A DNA stretch of 15,248 bases from Lentzea aerocolonigenes (GTDB lineage Bacteria > Actinomycetota > Actinomycetes > Mycobacteriales > Pseudonocardiaceae): contig NZ_JYJG01000288.1 of the NCBI RefSeq assembly GCF_000955955.1, forward strand, positions 1-15,248, in the 5' to 3' direction. Within the stretch, counting starts at the first letter, position 1. Every line of letters begins with the position of its first letter. Positions 1 to 8,276 of the stretch are shown here, piece after piece. Below the pieces are notes generated by a model. That model saw only the letters and a program-made list of their open reading frames with translations, was not told the origin of the DNA and made no database searches. The position numbers and the translations under genes were made by a program.

Positions 1-659
1 CCCTCGATCTGATCGAGCGCGACCGCAACGGTGAGGACATCCGCGAGAAGGTCGTCGCCCACAACCAGCTCTACCTCGTGCTCAGCGAGATCTGGCTGGT
101 CGCCTACGAAGAGCAGTTCCAGCTGATGGGCAACCCGCAGGTGATGGTCGCGAAGGTCGTCTGGGACACGATCATGTACTGGTCGGTCCCCGGGCTGTTG
201 TTCTTCCACGGCAAGTTCCCGCGGCTCGGCGACAGCCCCGGCTCACTGGCCAACCTGTTCCGCGCGTGGAAAGTCCACTCGCGCGTGCAGCAGTTCTTCC
301 GCGAGTGGCACGCGGTCGACGACCGTCCCGCCGAGGGCGTTTTCGCCGATCCCTACACGCTTCTGCCGTTCATCGTCGACCTGCACGAGGGAATGGCCGC
401 CGGGCTCGAGGACGACGAGCTGGACGCGCAGTTCGCCCGCAACGTCGAACTGCTCGAGCAAGTCGCGGGGCAGCTGGTCACCACTGTCGTCGAACGACTG
501 CGCGAGGTGCCGGAGCTCGACGCGGAGGCGCAGATCGAAGCCTGGCTGTCGGAACGGCTGCTGACAGAGCTGCGGGCGGCCCACGAACGCCGGCGTGGGG
601 ACAACCCCATCGACGACGCGTGGGTCACGCTGGGCCGTCAGAGCCCGTCGATGGCATGA
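1..659 (+). CDS. C-terminal part of an unidentified protein, possibly a flavin-dependent halogenase/oxidoreductase
   Basis: The reading frame is already open at base 3 and runs to the TGA at 657-659, so only the last 218 residues are visible and the true start lies outside the window. A GTG at 78 is internal and is not taken as the start. The visible part is helical and rich in aromatic residues, with a GNPQVMVAKVVWDT stretch followed by YWSVPGLLFFHGKF, then an acidic helical tail. It contains no dinucleotide-binding motif; if there is one, it is upstream. The pattern reminds me of the C-terminal region of flavin-dependent (tryptophan-halogenase superfamily) proteins in polyketide clusters, but I cannot confirm this without the N-terminus. 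Its stop overlaps the thioesterase start (ATGA), so it belongs to the same operon and probably tailors the same polyketide. The CDS is certain; the function is not. Confidence 0.55.
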   Translation, partial: LDLIERDRNGEDIREKVVAHNQLYLVLSEIWLVAYEEQFQLMGNPQVMVAKVVWDTIMYWSVPGLLFFHGKFPRLGDSPGSLANLFRAWKVHSRVQQFFREWHAVDDRPAEGVFADPYTLLPFIVDLHEGMAAGLEDDELDAQFARNVELLEQVAGQLVTTVVERLREVPELDAEAQIEAWLSERLLTELRAAHERRRGDNPIDDAWVTLGRQSPSMA

Positions 660-1495
660 GCTCCGCCGGAGAGCACCTGCGAGAACGACTGCAACGCCTG
701 CCGCCGGGCAGGCGGGCCGAGCTCGCGGAACTGTTGCGGCGCGGGAAGCCCGAGTGGTTCTCGCGCCAGGGAAGCTCGGATCCGGAGATGCGGCTCTTCT
801 GCATCTCCCACGCGGGCGGCGGCGCGGCGGTCTTCCGGGGCTGGAGCGATCTCCTGCCGGAGGGCGTCGAGGTGTGCGCGGTTCAGTTGCCGGGCAGGGA
901 AACCAGGGCGGGGGAGCAGCCGTACTTGCGGATGGAACCGCTCGTGACCGACCTGCACGCCGCGATCGTGCCGTTGCTCGACCGGCCGTTCGCGCTGTTC
1001 GGGCACAGCATGGGTGCGCTGGTGGCGTTCGAACTGGCCCGGCGGCTGCGCCGGGAAGGCTCACCGCGCCCGGAACACCTGTTCCTGGCCGCGTTCCGGG
1101 CACCACAGCTGCCCAGCCCCAACATCAGGATCTACCACCTGCCCGACGAGGTGCTGAAAACGGTGCTGGCCAAGGACGGAACGCCGCAGAGCGTGCTGGA
1201 CAACGCCGAGATCATGGCCGCGCTGCTGCCCACGTTGCGCGCCGACCTCGAACTCTGCGACACGTATGAACACTCGGACGAGCCCCCGCTGGCGACTCCG
1301 ATGTCGGTCTTCGGCGGCCGGGACGACGTGCGGGTGAGCCAGACCGACCTCGAGCAGTGGAAAGCCCAAGCGGACAACGACTTCAGCCTCAGCATGCTGC
1401 CCGGATCGCACTTCTTCCTCCGCGGCTCGCGGGACCTGCTGCTGGCGGAGATCAGCAAGAAACTCACGACCTCCGAGGGGGATCTACCGGCATGA
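656..1495 (+). CDS. Type II thioesterase (alpha/beta hydrolase) of the polyketide operon
   Basis: The gene encodes a 279-aa discrete thioesterase. In polyketide pathways such enzymes hydrolyse mis-loaded or stalled acyl groups from carrier-protein phosphopantetheine, and a few release product. The family signature HAGGGAAVF lies near residue 50 and is followed by VQLPGRE. The nucleophile elbow GHSMGA, the acid in FGGRDDV and the histidine in PGSHFFL complete the Ser-Asp-His triad. The ATG at 656 overlaps the upstream stop and the TGA at 1493-1495 overlaps the PKS start, so translation is probably coupled on both sides. The frame stays open upstream of 656, but only inside the preceding gene. 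Before the hydrolase fold are about 35 extra residues containing a basic, leucine-rich helix (RERLQRLPPGRRAELAELLR). It resembles carrier-adjacent linkers and could help docking. Because the PKS lacks its own thioesterase domain, this protein could edit or release; the sequence does not decide between them. Confidence 0.93.
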   Translation: MSSAGEHLRERLQRLPPGRRAELAELLRRGKPEWFSRQGSSDPEMRLFCISHAGGGAAVFRGWSDLLPEGVEVCAVQLPGRETRAGEQPYLRMEPLVTDLHAAIVPLLDRPFALFGHSMGALVAFELARRLRREGSPRPEHLFLAAFRAPQLPSPNIRIYHLPDEVLKTVLAKDGTPQSVLDNAEIMAALLPTLRADLELCDTYEHSDEPPLATPMSVFGGRDDVRVSQTDLEQWKAQADNDFSLSMLPGSHFFLRGSRDLLLAEISKKLTTSEGDLPA

Positions 1496-4400
1496 ACGAG
1501 CAACGTGAACCCCTCGCGATCGTCGGGATCGGCTGTCACTTCCCCGGCGGCGCGAGCACACCGGACGCGTACTGGGACCTGCTGTGCGCGGGGGTCGACG
1601 CGACCCGCGAGCTCCCTCCGGACCGTTGGGAGGTCCGGAAGTTCTACGATCCCGATCCCGCGAAGCTCGGCAAGATGAGCACGTTCCGCGGCGGGTTCCT
1701 GGACCGCGTCGACCAGTTCGACGCGCAGTTCTTCGGAATCTCACCGCGTGAGGCGGTCTGGCTCGACCCTCAGCAACGCCTGCTGCTGCGGACGGTCTGG
1801 GAGGCCTTCGAGGACGCGGGCCAGGACGTGGACCGGTTGGCGGGCAGCGACGTCGGCGTGTTCGTCGGCGGGTTCACGCTGGACTACCAACTCCTGCAGA
1901 ACTACGGCGTGCACAGCCGATACGAGCTCCAGGCCCACTCGGCCACCGGCATGATGATGACGATGCTGGCCAACCGGCTGTCGCACGCGTTCGACTTCCG
2001 CGGCCCGAGCCTCACCGTCGACACCGCGTGCTCAGCCTCGCTGGTCGCACTCCACCTCGCGGCGCAGGCGATCCGGAACGGCGAGTGCTCGCAGGCGGTG
2101 GTCGGCGGGGTCAACGTGATGCTCGCGCCGAACATGACCATCGCCGAGTCCAAAGGTGGGTTTCTCAGCCCGGACGGCCGGTGCAAGACTTTCGACTCGT
2201 CCGCGAACGGATACGCGCGAGGCGAAGGCGCCGGAGTCGTGCTGATCAAACCGCTGAGCGCGGCACAGGCGGACGGTGATCCGATCTACGCGCTCGTCCG
2301 GGGCACCGCGGTCACCCAGGACGGCCACACCAACGGCATCACCGTCCCGAACGGAGCCTCACAAGAGGAAGCGATGCGCCTCGCCTACGCGCGAGCGGGC
2401 GTTTCGCCGCACGAGGTGCAGTACGTCGAAGCACACGGCACGGGCACCCCGGTCGGAGATCCCGTCGAGGCGGCGGCGATCGGCCGGGTCCTGTCGACCG
2501 GCCGAGGGGAGGGAGACTCGATCCTCGTCGGCTCCGTCAAGACCAACATCGGGCACCTCGAGGCGGCCGCGGGTGTGGCGGGCTTGATCAAGACGGCGTT
2601 GTCGTTGAAGCACGGCCGCATTCCAGCGCACCTGCATCTCGTTGACCCGAACCCCGCGATTCCGTTCGACGAGTTCGGGTTGCGAGTACCGACGAGCCTC
2701 ACGGACTGGCCGGCGACCGGCGGGCCTCGCTACGCGGGGGTGAACTCGTTCGGCTTCGGCGGTACCAATGCCCATGCCCTGCTGCAGGAGGCACCGGCCG
2801 CGCCCGTGCCGCCACCCAGCGCTGATCACGAACGGCGACAGGTGCTCTCGTTGTCCGCGCGCAGCCCGGAGGCGTTGCGCGACGTGGCCGCGTCGATGAG
2901 CCAGTTCCTCGCAGACACCGAGCACACACTCGCGGACGTCTCCTACTCCTGCGTCGCGCGCCGGGCGCGTCACGACCACCGCCTGGCGGTCGTCGCGCGC
3001 GACACGGCGGAGGCACAAAAGCGCCTGCAGTCCTATTTGGATGAGGAGAAGGCCGACGGCGTCGTCGTCGGCAAGGCCCAGCAGGGGCGGAAGCTCGCGT
3101 TCGTCTTCTCCGGCATGGGTCCGCAGTGGTGGGGCATGGGCAGGCGGCTGTTCGCGACCGAACCCGTGTTCCGCGTGGCGGTCGAGGAATGCGACGCCGA
3201 GCTGCGGAAGTACGCCGACTGGTCGTTGGTCGACGCGATGCTGGCGTCTGAGGACGAGTCCCGGATGGCTGAGACCGAGGTGGCGCAACCGGCGAACTTC
3301 GCGCTACAGGTCGGGCTCGCGGCACTTTGGAAGTCCTGGGGCGTCGAACCGGACGCGATCATCGGGCACAGCGCCGGCGAGGTTGCCGCGCAGTACGTGG
3401 CCGGGGTGCTGAGCTTGGCGGACGCGACCAAGGTCATCCACTACCGCAGCACGCTGCAGCAGCGCACGTCCGGAAACGGCCGCATGCTGGCGGTCGGCAT
3501 GACCGCCGAAACCCTCAGGCAGGCGGTGGCCGACGCCGGTCCCGAGGTTTCGGTGGCGGCGATCAACAGTCCGAGCGCGGTCACGCTGTCCGGTGACGCG
3601 GCGGTCCTGGAGAGCATGGCCGCGCAGCTGGAGACGTTCGGCGTCTTCCACCGCTTCTTGCCGGTCAAGGTCCCGTTCCACAGTCACTACATGGATCCGT
3701 TGCGCGGTGAGCTGGAAGCGGGGCTGGCCGATCTCGCACCGAGTACAGCGCGGCTGCCGCTGTACTCGACGGTCGTCGGCAGCAGGATCGACGGAAGTGG
3801 CGCCGACGCCCGTTACTGGTGGCAGAACGTCCGCGCCACGGTCCTGTTCTCGGCCGCGTTCGACGAGATGATCGGCGACGGCTACACCCATTTCGTCGAG
3901 GTCGCGCCGCACCCGGTGCTGGCGAGCTCGATGCGGGAACTCCTCGCCGACGCGGGCCAGGAGGGTCTGGTCGTTCCGTCGTTGCGCCGCGGCGAGGACG
4001 ACGAGGAGATCATGCTGCGATCGCTGGGCTCCCTGCACAACCACGGCCATCCGGTGGCCTGGGACGGTTTCCACCCGCCGGACGCCCGGTTCATCAAGCT
4101 GCCCGGCTATCCGTGGCAGCTCAAGACCTACTGGAACGAGTCGGCGGAGGCACGCGAGGACCGCCACTACGAGCAGGTGCATCCGTTGCTGGGACAGCGG
4201 ATGAACGCCTCACATCCCACGTGGGAACTGGAGGTCGATGCCGGTCGGTTGCCGTACCTGGCGGACCACCGCATCCAGGACAACACCCTGTTGCCCGGCG
4301 CGGCGCTCATCGAGATGGCGCTGGCCGCCGCTCACGAGGTGTACGGCGAGAGCACCTACAGCGTTGACGACCTCAAGCTGCGCAAGGCGTTGGTGCTCAC

Positions 4401-6975
4401 GCCGACGTCGGACGCACGGCTGCGCACGACGTTGTACGCGGAGCAGGCACGGGTCGAGATCGCCAGCTACCTGGCGCTGCCCAGTGGCGAACGGCAGTGG
4501 ACCGTGCACGCGACCGCTCAACTCGGCCTGAGCACGACCACGCCCGCACCACGCGACCTGGCCGGGGCGCGCGTCGTCTGCCGCCACCGCGTCTCGCGGG
4601 ACGAGTTCTACGAGCAGACGCGCACAATGGGCTTCCAGTACGGCCCGGCTTTCCAGGGTGTGCAGGAGATCGCCACCGGCGACCGCCTGGCGCTCGGCCG
4701 GGTCATGATTCCCGAGGCGATCGCGGCCGACGAGGGCTACCTCTTCCACCCCTGCTTGGTGGACGCCGCGTTCCAAGTCCTGCTGATCGCTGCGGCAGCC
4801 CTCGAAGCTGATCAGGCCCGCGCCACGCCGTACCTGCCAGTCGGGATCGACCGGATCCGGGTGCTGGCGCCACCAGCGGGGGAGATGACCGTCCTGGCAC
4901 GGGTGCGCACAGCCGATCGGACGCGGATCGTCAGCGACATCACCCTGTGCGACCCCGGCGGGCGAGTGCTGGTCGAGATCGACGGATTCCGCGCCCAGTC
5001 GCTCGCCAGCGCCGCCAGCATGTCCCCGGAGCGCATCGACCGCGGGCTCTACCAGTTGCTGTGGCAGGAAAGCCCGCGCGAGACCGCGGAAGCGGTGCAG
5101 GCGACCGGAGCGTGGGTGATCTTTACCGATTCCACCGGTGTGGCTGCTGAGGCCACGACACGTCTTCGTGCGAATGGAACGCAGGTGATTTCCGTAGCCC
5201 ATGCCGATGTGCACGAACCAGTGGAGGCGGACGACACCTGGACTATCGACGCGACGAAGGCGGACCACTACCGGTACCTGATGAGGGCGTTGGGCGAGCA
5301 GGAGATCAGCAAGATCATCCACTTGTGGAGCCTGGACGCCGAGTTCGACGAGACGCGGTCGACCCACGATCTGGAAGCACAGCAGGAAACCGGTGTGCTG
5401 TCGGTGATGCGGCTGATGCAGGCGCTGTCGGCAGAGCTGTCCCAGGTTCCGAAGGTGTGGCTCGTGACGCGAGGAGCGCAGCCCGTCGGGGACGACCCTG
5501 GCCTGCCGCGCGTCGAGCAGGCTCCGATGTGGGGACTGGGCCGGGTGATCGGCCACCAGGAGTTCGCAACGCTGTGGGGCGGGTTGTGCGATCTCGACCC
5601 CGGCGAGACGGCGGCCGAGCAGGCCGCGCTGCTGGTGGACGAGATCACCGCCAGCGACGCGGAAGACCAGGTGGCCTTCCGCGCGGGCAGCCGCTACGTC
5701 GCGAGGCTCGCCGAAAGCACCGGGCTCACGCCGCTGTTCCCCGCCCGGATGCGTGACGCGGGCAGCTATCTGGTCACCGGCGGACTGGGTTCGCTGGGCC
5801 TGCTCGTCGCGCGGTTCCTGGTCGAACGCGGCGCACGCGACGTGGTCCTGATGGGCCGGACACCGGTGCCTGATCGGCGGACCTGGGACGACCTGCCCGT
5901 CCGCCATCCGCACCGCGCACTGGTCCACGAGCTTCGGGAGCTGGAGGCGCTCGGCGCCCGGATCCACCTCGCCGCTGCCGATGTCGCGGACCCTGCTCAG
6001 CTGCGAGAGTGGCTGGCCTTCCACCGCGAGCAGGGCCTGCCCGAGATCGCCGGTGTCATCCACGTTGCCGGTGTCGTCGACGACGAGCTGCTCGTGCGAA
6101 TGGACCGCGACATGTTCACGAAGGTCCTGCGGCCCAAACTGGTCGGTGGATGGCTGCTGCACCAGCTCTTCCGCGAGTCCGATTTGGACTTCTTCGTGTT
6201 GTTCTCGTCCACGGGATCGGTGATCGCGTCGCCGGGACAGGGTAACTACGCGTCCGGCAACGCCTTTCTCGACGCGCTCGCGAGCTACCGGCGCGGACTC
6301 GGGCTTCCCGGGCTCAGCATCGGGTGGGGGCCGTGGTCGGTGGGCATGGTGCAGCAGCTCGAACTCGAGCAGATCTACGCCCGCCGCGGCATCGAGCTCA
6401 TCACGCCCGAGGTCGGCATGCAGATCCTGGGTCGCGTGCTGCAGCAACGACTCCCGCATCTGGTGGCGATCACGGTCGACTGGGCGACAGCACGCGAAAC
6501 GTCCCTGACCGGGCAGCTGCCGCCGATGTTCTCCGAACTCGAAGTGCGCGGTGGTGGCGAGCCGCTCGACGAGGGTGACGCGGACGCCCTGCTCGTGAAC
6601 CTGCGGCGGGCAGGTGAGTCCGAGCGTCCTGGGGTGCTGCGCGACTATCTGCGCGACGTCACCGCACGGGTGCTGGGTCTGGAGTCCGAGCAGGTCAGCA
6701 CAGAGGAGAACCTCAACAGCCTCGGCTTGGACTCGATGATGGCGATCGAGATGAAGCACCGGGTCGAGGCCGTGCTGCGGATCGAGGTCTCGGTGCTCGA
6801 CCTGTTGCAGGGCGCCACGATCACCGGCCTGGCTGAGGGACTTGTGACCCGGCTCCAGCTCGGTACTTCCGACTCACCGGCCGAGCCCGCCGACGAGGTC
6901 GACGAACTGGAGCTGCTGCTCTCGACGGTCGCTCCAGATGAGCTCGAGGCGCTTCTGCGTGAGCTGGAGGCGTGA
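1492..6975 (+). CDS. One-module type I polyketide synthase, KS-AT-DH-KR-ACP (iterative type)
   Basis: This 1827-aa multidomain enzyme extends and partly reduces a polyketide chain. The KS (about 7-430) has Cys180 in VDTACSAS, His315 in EAHGTGTP and His355 in NIGHLEA. The AT (about 537-840) has FSGMGPQWWGMG, nucleophile Ser627 in GHSAGE and VPFH at 727-730 in the specificity loop; Phe there favours malonyl over methylmalonyl units. The DH (about 897-1180) has His926 and Asp1091 in DAAFQ, but Asp replaces the usual Gly of HxxxGxxxxP. A structural KR half precedes the KR, which has TGGLGSLG at 1429-1436, Lys1549, Ser1573 and Tyr1586. Its VDD at 1529-1531, with no Trp three residues before Ser1573, predicts a B-type (D-hydroxyl) product. 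The ACP attachment Ser1748 lies in GLDSMM. There is no ER, loading or TE domain. A stand-alone module with its own KS and ACP suggests iterative use, but partner PKS genes could lie left of the window. The start ATG overlaps the thioesterase stop, with GAGGGG about 11 bases upstream. Confidence 0.96.
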   Translation: MNEQREPLAIVGIGCHFPGGASTPDAYWDLLCAGVDATRELPPDRWEVRKFYDPDPAKLGKMSTFRGGFLDRVDQFDAQFFGISPREAVWLDPQQRLLLRTVWEAFEDAGQDVDRLAGSDVGVFVGGFTLDYQLLQNYGVHSRYELQAHSATGMMMTMLANRLSHAFDFRGPSLTVDTACSASLVALHLAAQAIRNGECSQAVVGGVNVMLAPNMTIAESKGGFLSPDGRCKTFDSSANGYARGEGAGVVLIKPLSAAQADGDPIYALVRGTAVTQDGHTNGITVPNGASQEEAMRLAYARAGVSPHEVQYVEAHGTGTPVGDPVEAAAIGRVLSTGRGEGDSILVGSVKTNIGHLEAAAGVAGLIKTALSLKHGRIPAHLHLVDPNPAIPFDEFGLRVPTSLTDWPATGGPRYAGVNSFGFGGTNAHALLQEAPAAPVPPPSADHERRQVLSLSARSPEALRDVAASMSQFLADTEHTLADVSYSCVARRARHDHRLAVVARDTAEAQKRLQSYLDEEKADGVVVGKAQQGRKLAFVFSGMGPQWWGMGRRLFATEPVFRVAVEECDAELRKYADWSLVDAMLASEDESRMAETEVAQPANFALQVGLAALWKSWGVEPDAIIGHSAGEVAAQYVAGVLSLADATKVIHYRSTLQQRTSGNGRMLAVGMTAETLRQAVADAGPEVSVAAINSPSAVTLSGDAAVLESMAAQLETFGVFHRFLPVKVPFHSHYMDPLRGELEAGLADLAPSTARLPLYSTVVGSRIDGSGADARYWWQNVRATVLFSAAFDEMIGDGYTHFVEVAPHPVLASSMRELLADAGQEGLVVPSLRRGEDDEEIMLRSLGSLHNHGHPVAWDGFHPPDARFIKLPGYPWQLKTYWNESAEAREDRHYEQVHPLLGQRMNASHPTWELEVDAGRLPYLADHRIQDNTLLPGAALIEMALAAAHEVYGESTYSVDDLKLRKALVLTPTSDARLRTTLYAEQARVEIASYLALPSGERQWTVHATAQLGLSTTTPAPRDLAGARVVCRHRVSRDEFYEQTRTMGFQYGPAFQGVQEIATGDRLALGRVMIPEAIAADEGYLFHPCLVDAAFQVLLIAAAALEADQARATPYLPVGIDRIRVLAPPAGEMTVLARVRTADRTRIVSDITLCDPGGRVLVEIDGFRAQSLASAASMSPERIDRGLYQLLWQESPRETAEAVQATGAWVIFTDSTGVAAEATTRLRANGTQVISVAHADVHEPVEADDTWTIDATKADHYRYLMRALGEQEISKIIHLWSLDAEFDETRSTHDLEAQQETGVLSVMRLMQALSAELSQVPKVWLVTRGAQPVGDDPGLPRVEQAPMWGLGRVIGHQEFATLWGGLCDLDPGETAAEQAALLVDEITASDAEDQVAFRAGSRYVARLAESTGLTPLFPARMRDAGSYLVTGGLGSLGLLVARFLVERGARDVVLMGRTPVPDRRTWDDLPVRHPHRALVHELRELEALGARIHLAAADVADPAQLREWLAFHREQGLPEIAGVIHVAGVVDDELLVRMDRDMFTKVLRPKLVGGWLLHQLFRESDLDFFVLFSSTGSVIASPGQGNYASGNAFLDALASYRRGLGLPGLSIGWGPWSVGMVQQLELEQIYARRGIELITPEVGMQILGRVLQQRLPHLVAITVDWATARETSLTGQLPPMFSELEVRGGGEPLDEGDADALLVNLRRAGESERPGVLRDYLRDVTARVLGLESEQVSTEENLNSLGLDSMMAIEMKHRVEAVLRIEVSVLDLLQGATITGLAEGLVTRLQLGTSDSPAEPADEVDELELLLSTVAPDELEALLRELEA

Positions 6976-6979
6976 CGCG

Positions 6980-7255
6980 ATGCCTTATGTGATCACTGAA
7001 CCGTGCATCGGGAGCAAGGACGCGTCCTGCTACGACGTGTGTCCGGTCGATGCGATCCAGCCGACGCCCGATGGTCCGGACGACAACCACGATCAGCTGT
7101 TCATCGATCCGGTGGCCTGCATCGATTGTGGAGCTTGTCAGGCGGTCTGCCCGGTCGAGGCGATCTACGGCGACGACGAGGTCCCCGAGCAGTGGAGGTC
7201 GTGGATCGCCGTCAACAAGGATTTCTTCCAGCCGGCAACGGCGTCGAAAACCTAG
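6980..7255 (+). CDS. 7Fe ferredoxin ([3Fe-4S][4Fe-4S], FdxA-like)
   Basis: This is a 91-aa soluble electron carrier. The cysteines are spaced C-x7-C-x3-CP (from CIGSKDASC) and then C-x2-C-x2-C-x3-CP (from CIDCGAC). That is the spacing of seven-iron bacterial ferredoxins, in which three cysteines hold a 3Fe-4S cluster and four hold a 4Fe-4S cluster. The N-terminus MPYVITEPC and the later DDEVPEQW are typical of the actinobacterial FdxA group. Compared with common FdxA proteins, the link between the two cysteine groups is longer and acidic (PTPDGPDDNHDQ). The ATG at 6980 follows the PKS stop by 4 bases; an in-frame ATG at 6938 lies inside the PKS and would add an unrelated tail. Co-transcription with the PKS suggests it feeds electrons to a tailoring oxygenase, but no P450 or other obvious partner is in the window. 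Confidence 0.93.
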   Translation: MPYVITEPCIGSKDASCYDVCPVDAIQPTPDGPDDNHDQLFIDPVACIDCGACQAVCPVEAIYGDDEVPEQWRSWIAVNKDFFQPATASKT

Positions 7256-7263
7256 GCGGCACA

Positions 7264-7306
7264 AAGAAATGCGCCGGTTGGTGAGGAACCGACCGGCGCA
7301 TTTCTT
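7264..7306. terminator. Bidirectional intrinsic terminator
   Basis: This is a 19-bp stem (7264-7282 with 7288-7306) and a 5-base loop, interrupted only by one G-T wobble (7279/7291). An A-rich run opens the left arm and a T-rich run closes the right arm, so both strands give a GC stem ending in a U-rich stretch. It sits between the ferredoxin stop (7255) and the stop of the convergent hydrolase (7313) and can end both transcripts. It marks the likely right edge of the PKS operon. Confidence 0.85.
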
Positions 7307-7312
7307 CGTATC

Positions 7313-8197
7313 TCAGTCTTTCCACCAGTCGCGGATCGCCGCGCTCACCTCGTCGGCCGCGTCGGACTGCACGAAGTGACCGGCTCCCTTGACGATCACC
7401 GTGGTGTGGTCGGGGAACCTCTCCTCGAGGCGCTTGCGGTCGTTGTCACCGAACGCCATGTCCGCGTCGGCCCACACGATCAGCGTCGGGAGGTCTGAGA
7501 TCAGCTTCAGGTTGGTCTCGACGTCGGCGAGGAAGTCGCGGGCGCCGGTGATCGCGCCAGGCAGGATCGCGCAGGCGTTGCGGCGTTCAGTCGTGTCCAG
7601 CGCCTCGCGGTAGTGCTTCATCTCGGCATCGGAGACCTTGCGGCGACGATGACCCGCGGGCACCAGGGCGTTCACGAACACGTTGAACCGCCTGATGAGC
7701 TCGCGCCCGATGAACCCGCCCATCACGCGGGAGGCCATCTCGGCCTTCAACTCGCCGTTGGCCGGCCACGCCCAGGTGTTCGCGAGGACGATCCGAGTGA
7801 ACCGGTCAGGCCGCTGCTCAGCGGCGAAGAGCCCGATCGGCCCGCCCCAGTCGTGGGCTACGAGCGTTGCGCCCGAGATGTCCAGGCGGTCGAGGAACTC
7901 CACGACCACGCCGGCGTGGTCAGCCGGCTTGTAGCCGTACCCCGGCGCGGCTGTCGACAGCCCGAACCCCGGGTAGTCCAGGGCGATGCACCGGAAACGG
8001 TCTTTCAATGACGAGATGACATCGCGGTACACGAAAGACCAGGTCGGGTTGCCGTGCAGCATCACCAGGATCGGCCCGGAACCCTCGTCGACGTAGTGGA
8101 CGGTGTGCCCGTTGAGTTCGATGAAGTGGCTCTCGAAGGGGAACAGGCCGGCATCCACCCAGGACGGCCGGGTGCCTGCGGTGTGCTGGGACGACAT
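7313..8197 (-). CDS. Alpha/beta-fold hydrolase, haloalkane-dehalogenase-like
   Basis: This 294-aa cytosolic hydrolase has HGNPTWSFVYRD at residues 48-59, the nucleophile elbow AHDWGG with Asp116, an acid in VWADAD (Asp246 best placed) and His274 in GAGHFVQ. Asn50 after HG and Trp117 next to the nucleophile match the halide-stabilising pair of haloalkane dehalogenases. An Asp acid with an Asn-Trp pair is the combination described for the HLD-III subfamily. Related epoxide hydrolases usually have HGFP and two cap tyrosines instead. The in vivo substrate cannot be read from the sequence. The ATG at 8197 is preceded on the minus strand by GAGAGG with a 7-base gap, a good ribosome site. The gene is divergent from the HxlR-type regulator, which may control it, and convergent with the PKS operon. 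A link to removal of halogenated polyketides is speculative. Confidence 0.88.
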   Translation of the reverse strand: MSSQHTAGTRPSWVDAGLFPFESHFIELNGHTVHYVDEGSGPILVMLHGNPTWSFVYRDVISSLKDRFRCIALDYPGFGLSTAAPGYGYKPADHAGVVVEFLDRLDISGATLVAHDWGGPIGLFAAEQRPDRFTRIVLANTWAWPANGELKAEMASRVMGGFIGRELIRRFNVFVNALVPAGHRRRKVSDAEMKHYREALDTTERRNACAILPGAITGARDFLADVETNLKLISDLPTLIVWADADMAFGDNDRKRLEERFPDHTTVIVKGAGHFVQSDAADEVSAAIRDWWKD

Positions 8198-8218
8198 CTC
8201 TGCGCCTCTCGCTCCGGA

Positions 8219-8253
8219 ACTATATTAATGTAAAGTGAGCTATTGAAAGTCAA
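8219..8253. promoter_or_regulatory. AT-rich divergent promoter/operator between hydrolase and HxlR regulator
   Basis: The 58-base gap contains the most AT-rich stretch of this part of the window. TATATTAATGTA at 8221-8232 is a 12-base palindrome with a single mismatched pair and could be an operator for the adjacent winged-helix regulator. For the minus-strand hydrolase, TTGACT (8253-8248) is a good -35 but sits 20 bases from TAATAT (8227-8222). TTTCAA (8248-8243) to TATAGT (8224-8219) has an 18-base gap. Either could be the promoter. No start site can be fixed by eye. Confidence 0.5.
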
Positions 8254-8276
8254 GCATGAAGGCGGGTGGGCGGCAA

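Noticed and set aside
266..655. N-terminal extension of the thioesterase to 266
   Set aside because: The frame is open but overlaps the first gene almost entirely, is arginine-rich and has no domain; ATG 656 with an ATGA overlap is the natural start.
243..1106. Minus-strand open frame opposite the first gene and the thioesterase
   Set aside because: It is Arg/Pro/Ala-rich with no motif, and the plus strand carries the catalytic triad of a type II thioesterase.
4210..6759. Long minus-strand open frame (849 codons) opposite the PKS
   Set aside because: It lies wholly opposite DH-KR-ACP coding sequence with clear catalytic motifs; its translation has no recognisable domain and is rich in His, Arg and Gln, as expected of an antisense frame in GC-rich DNA.
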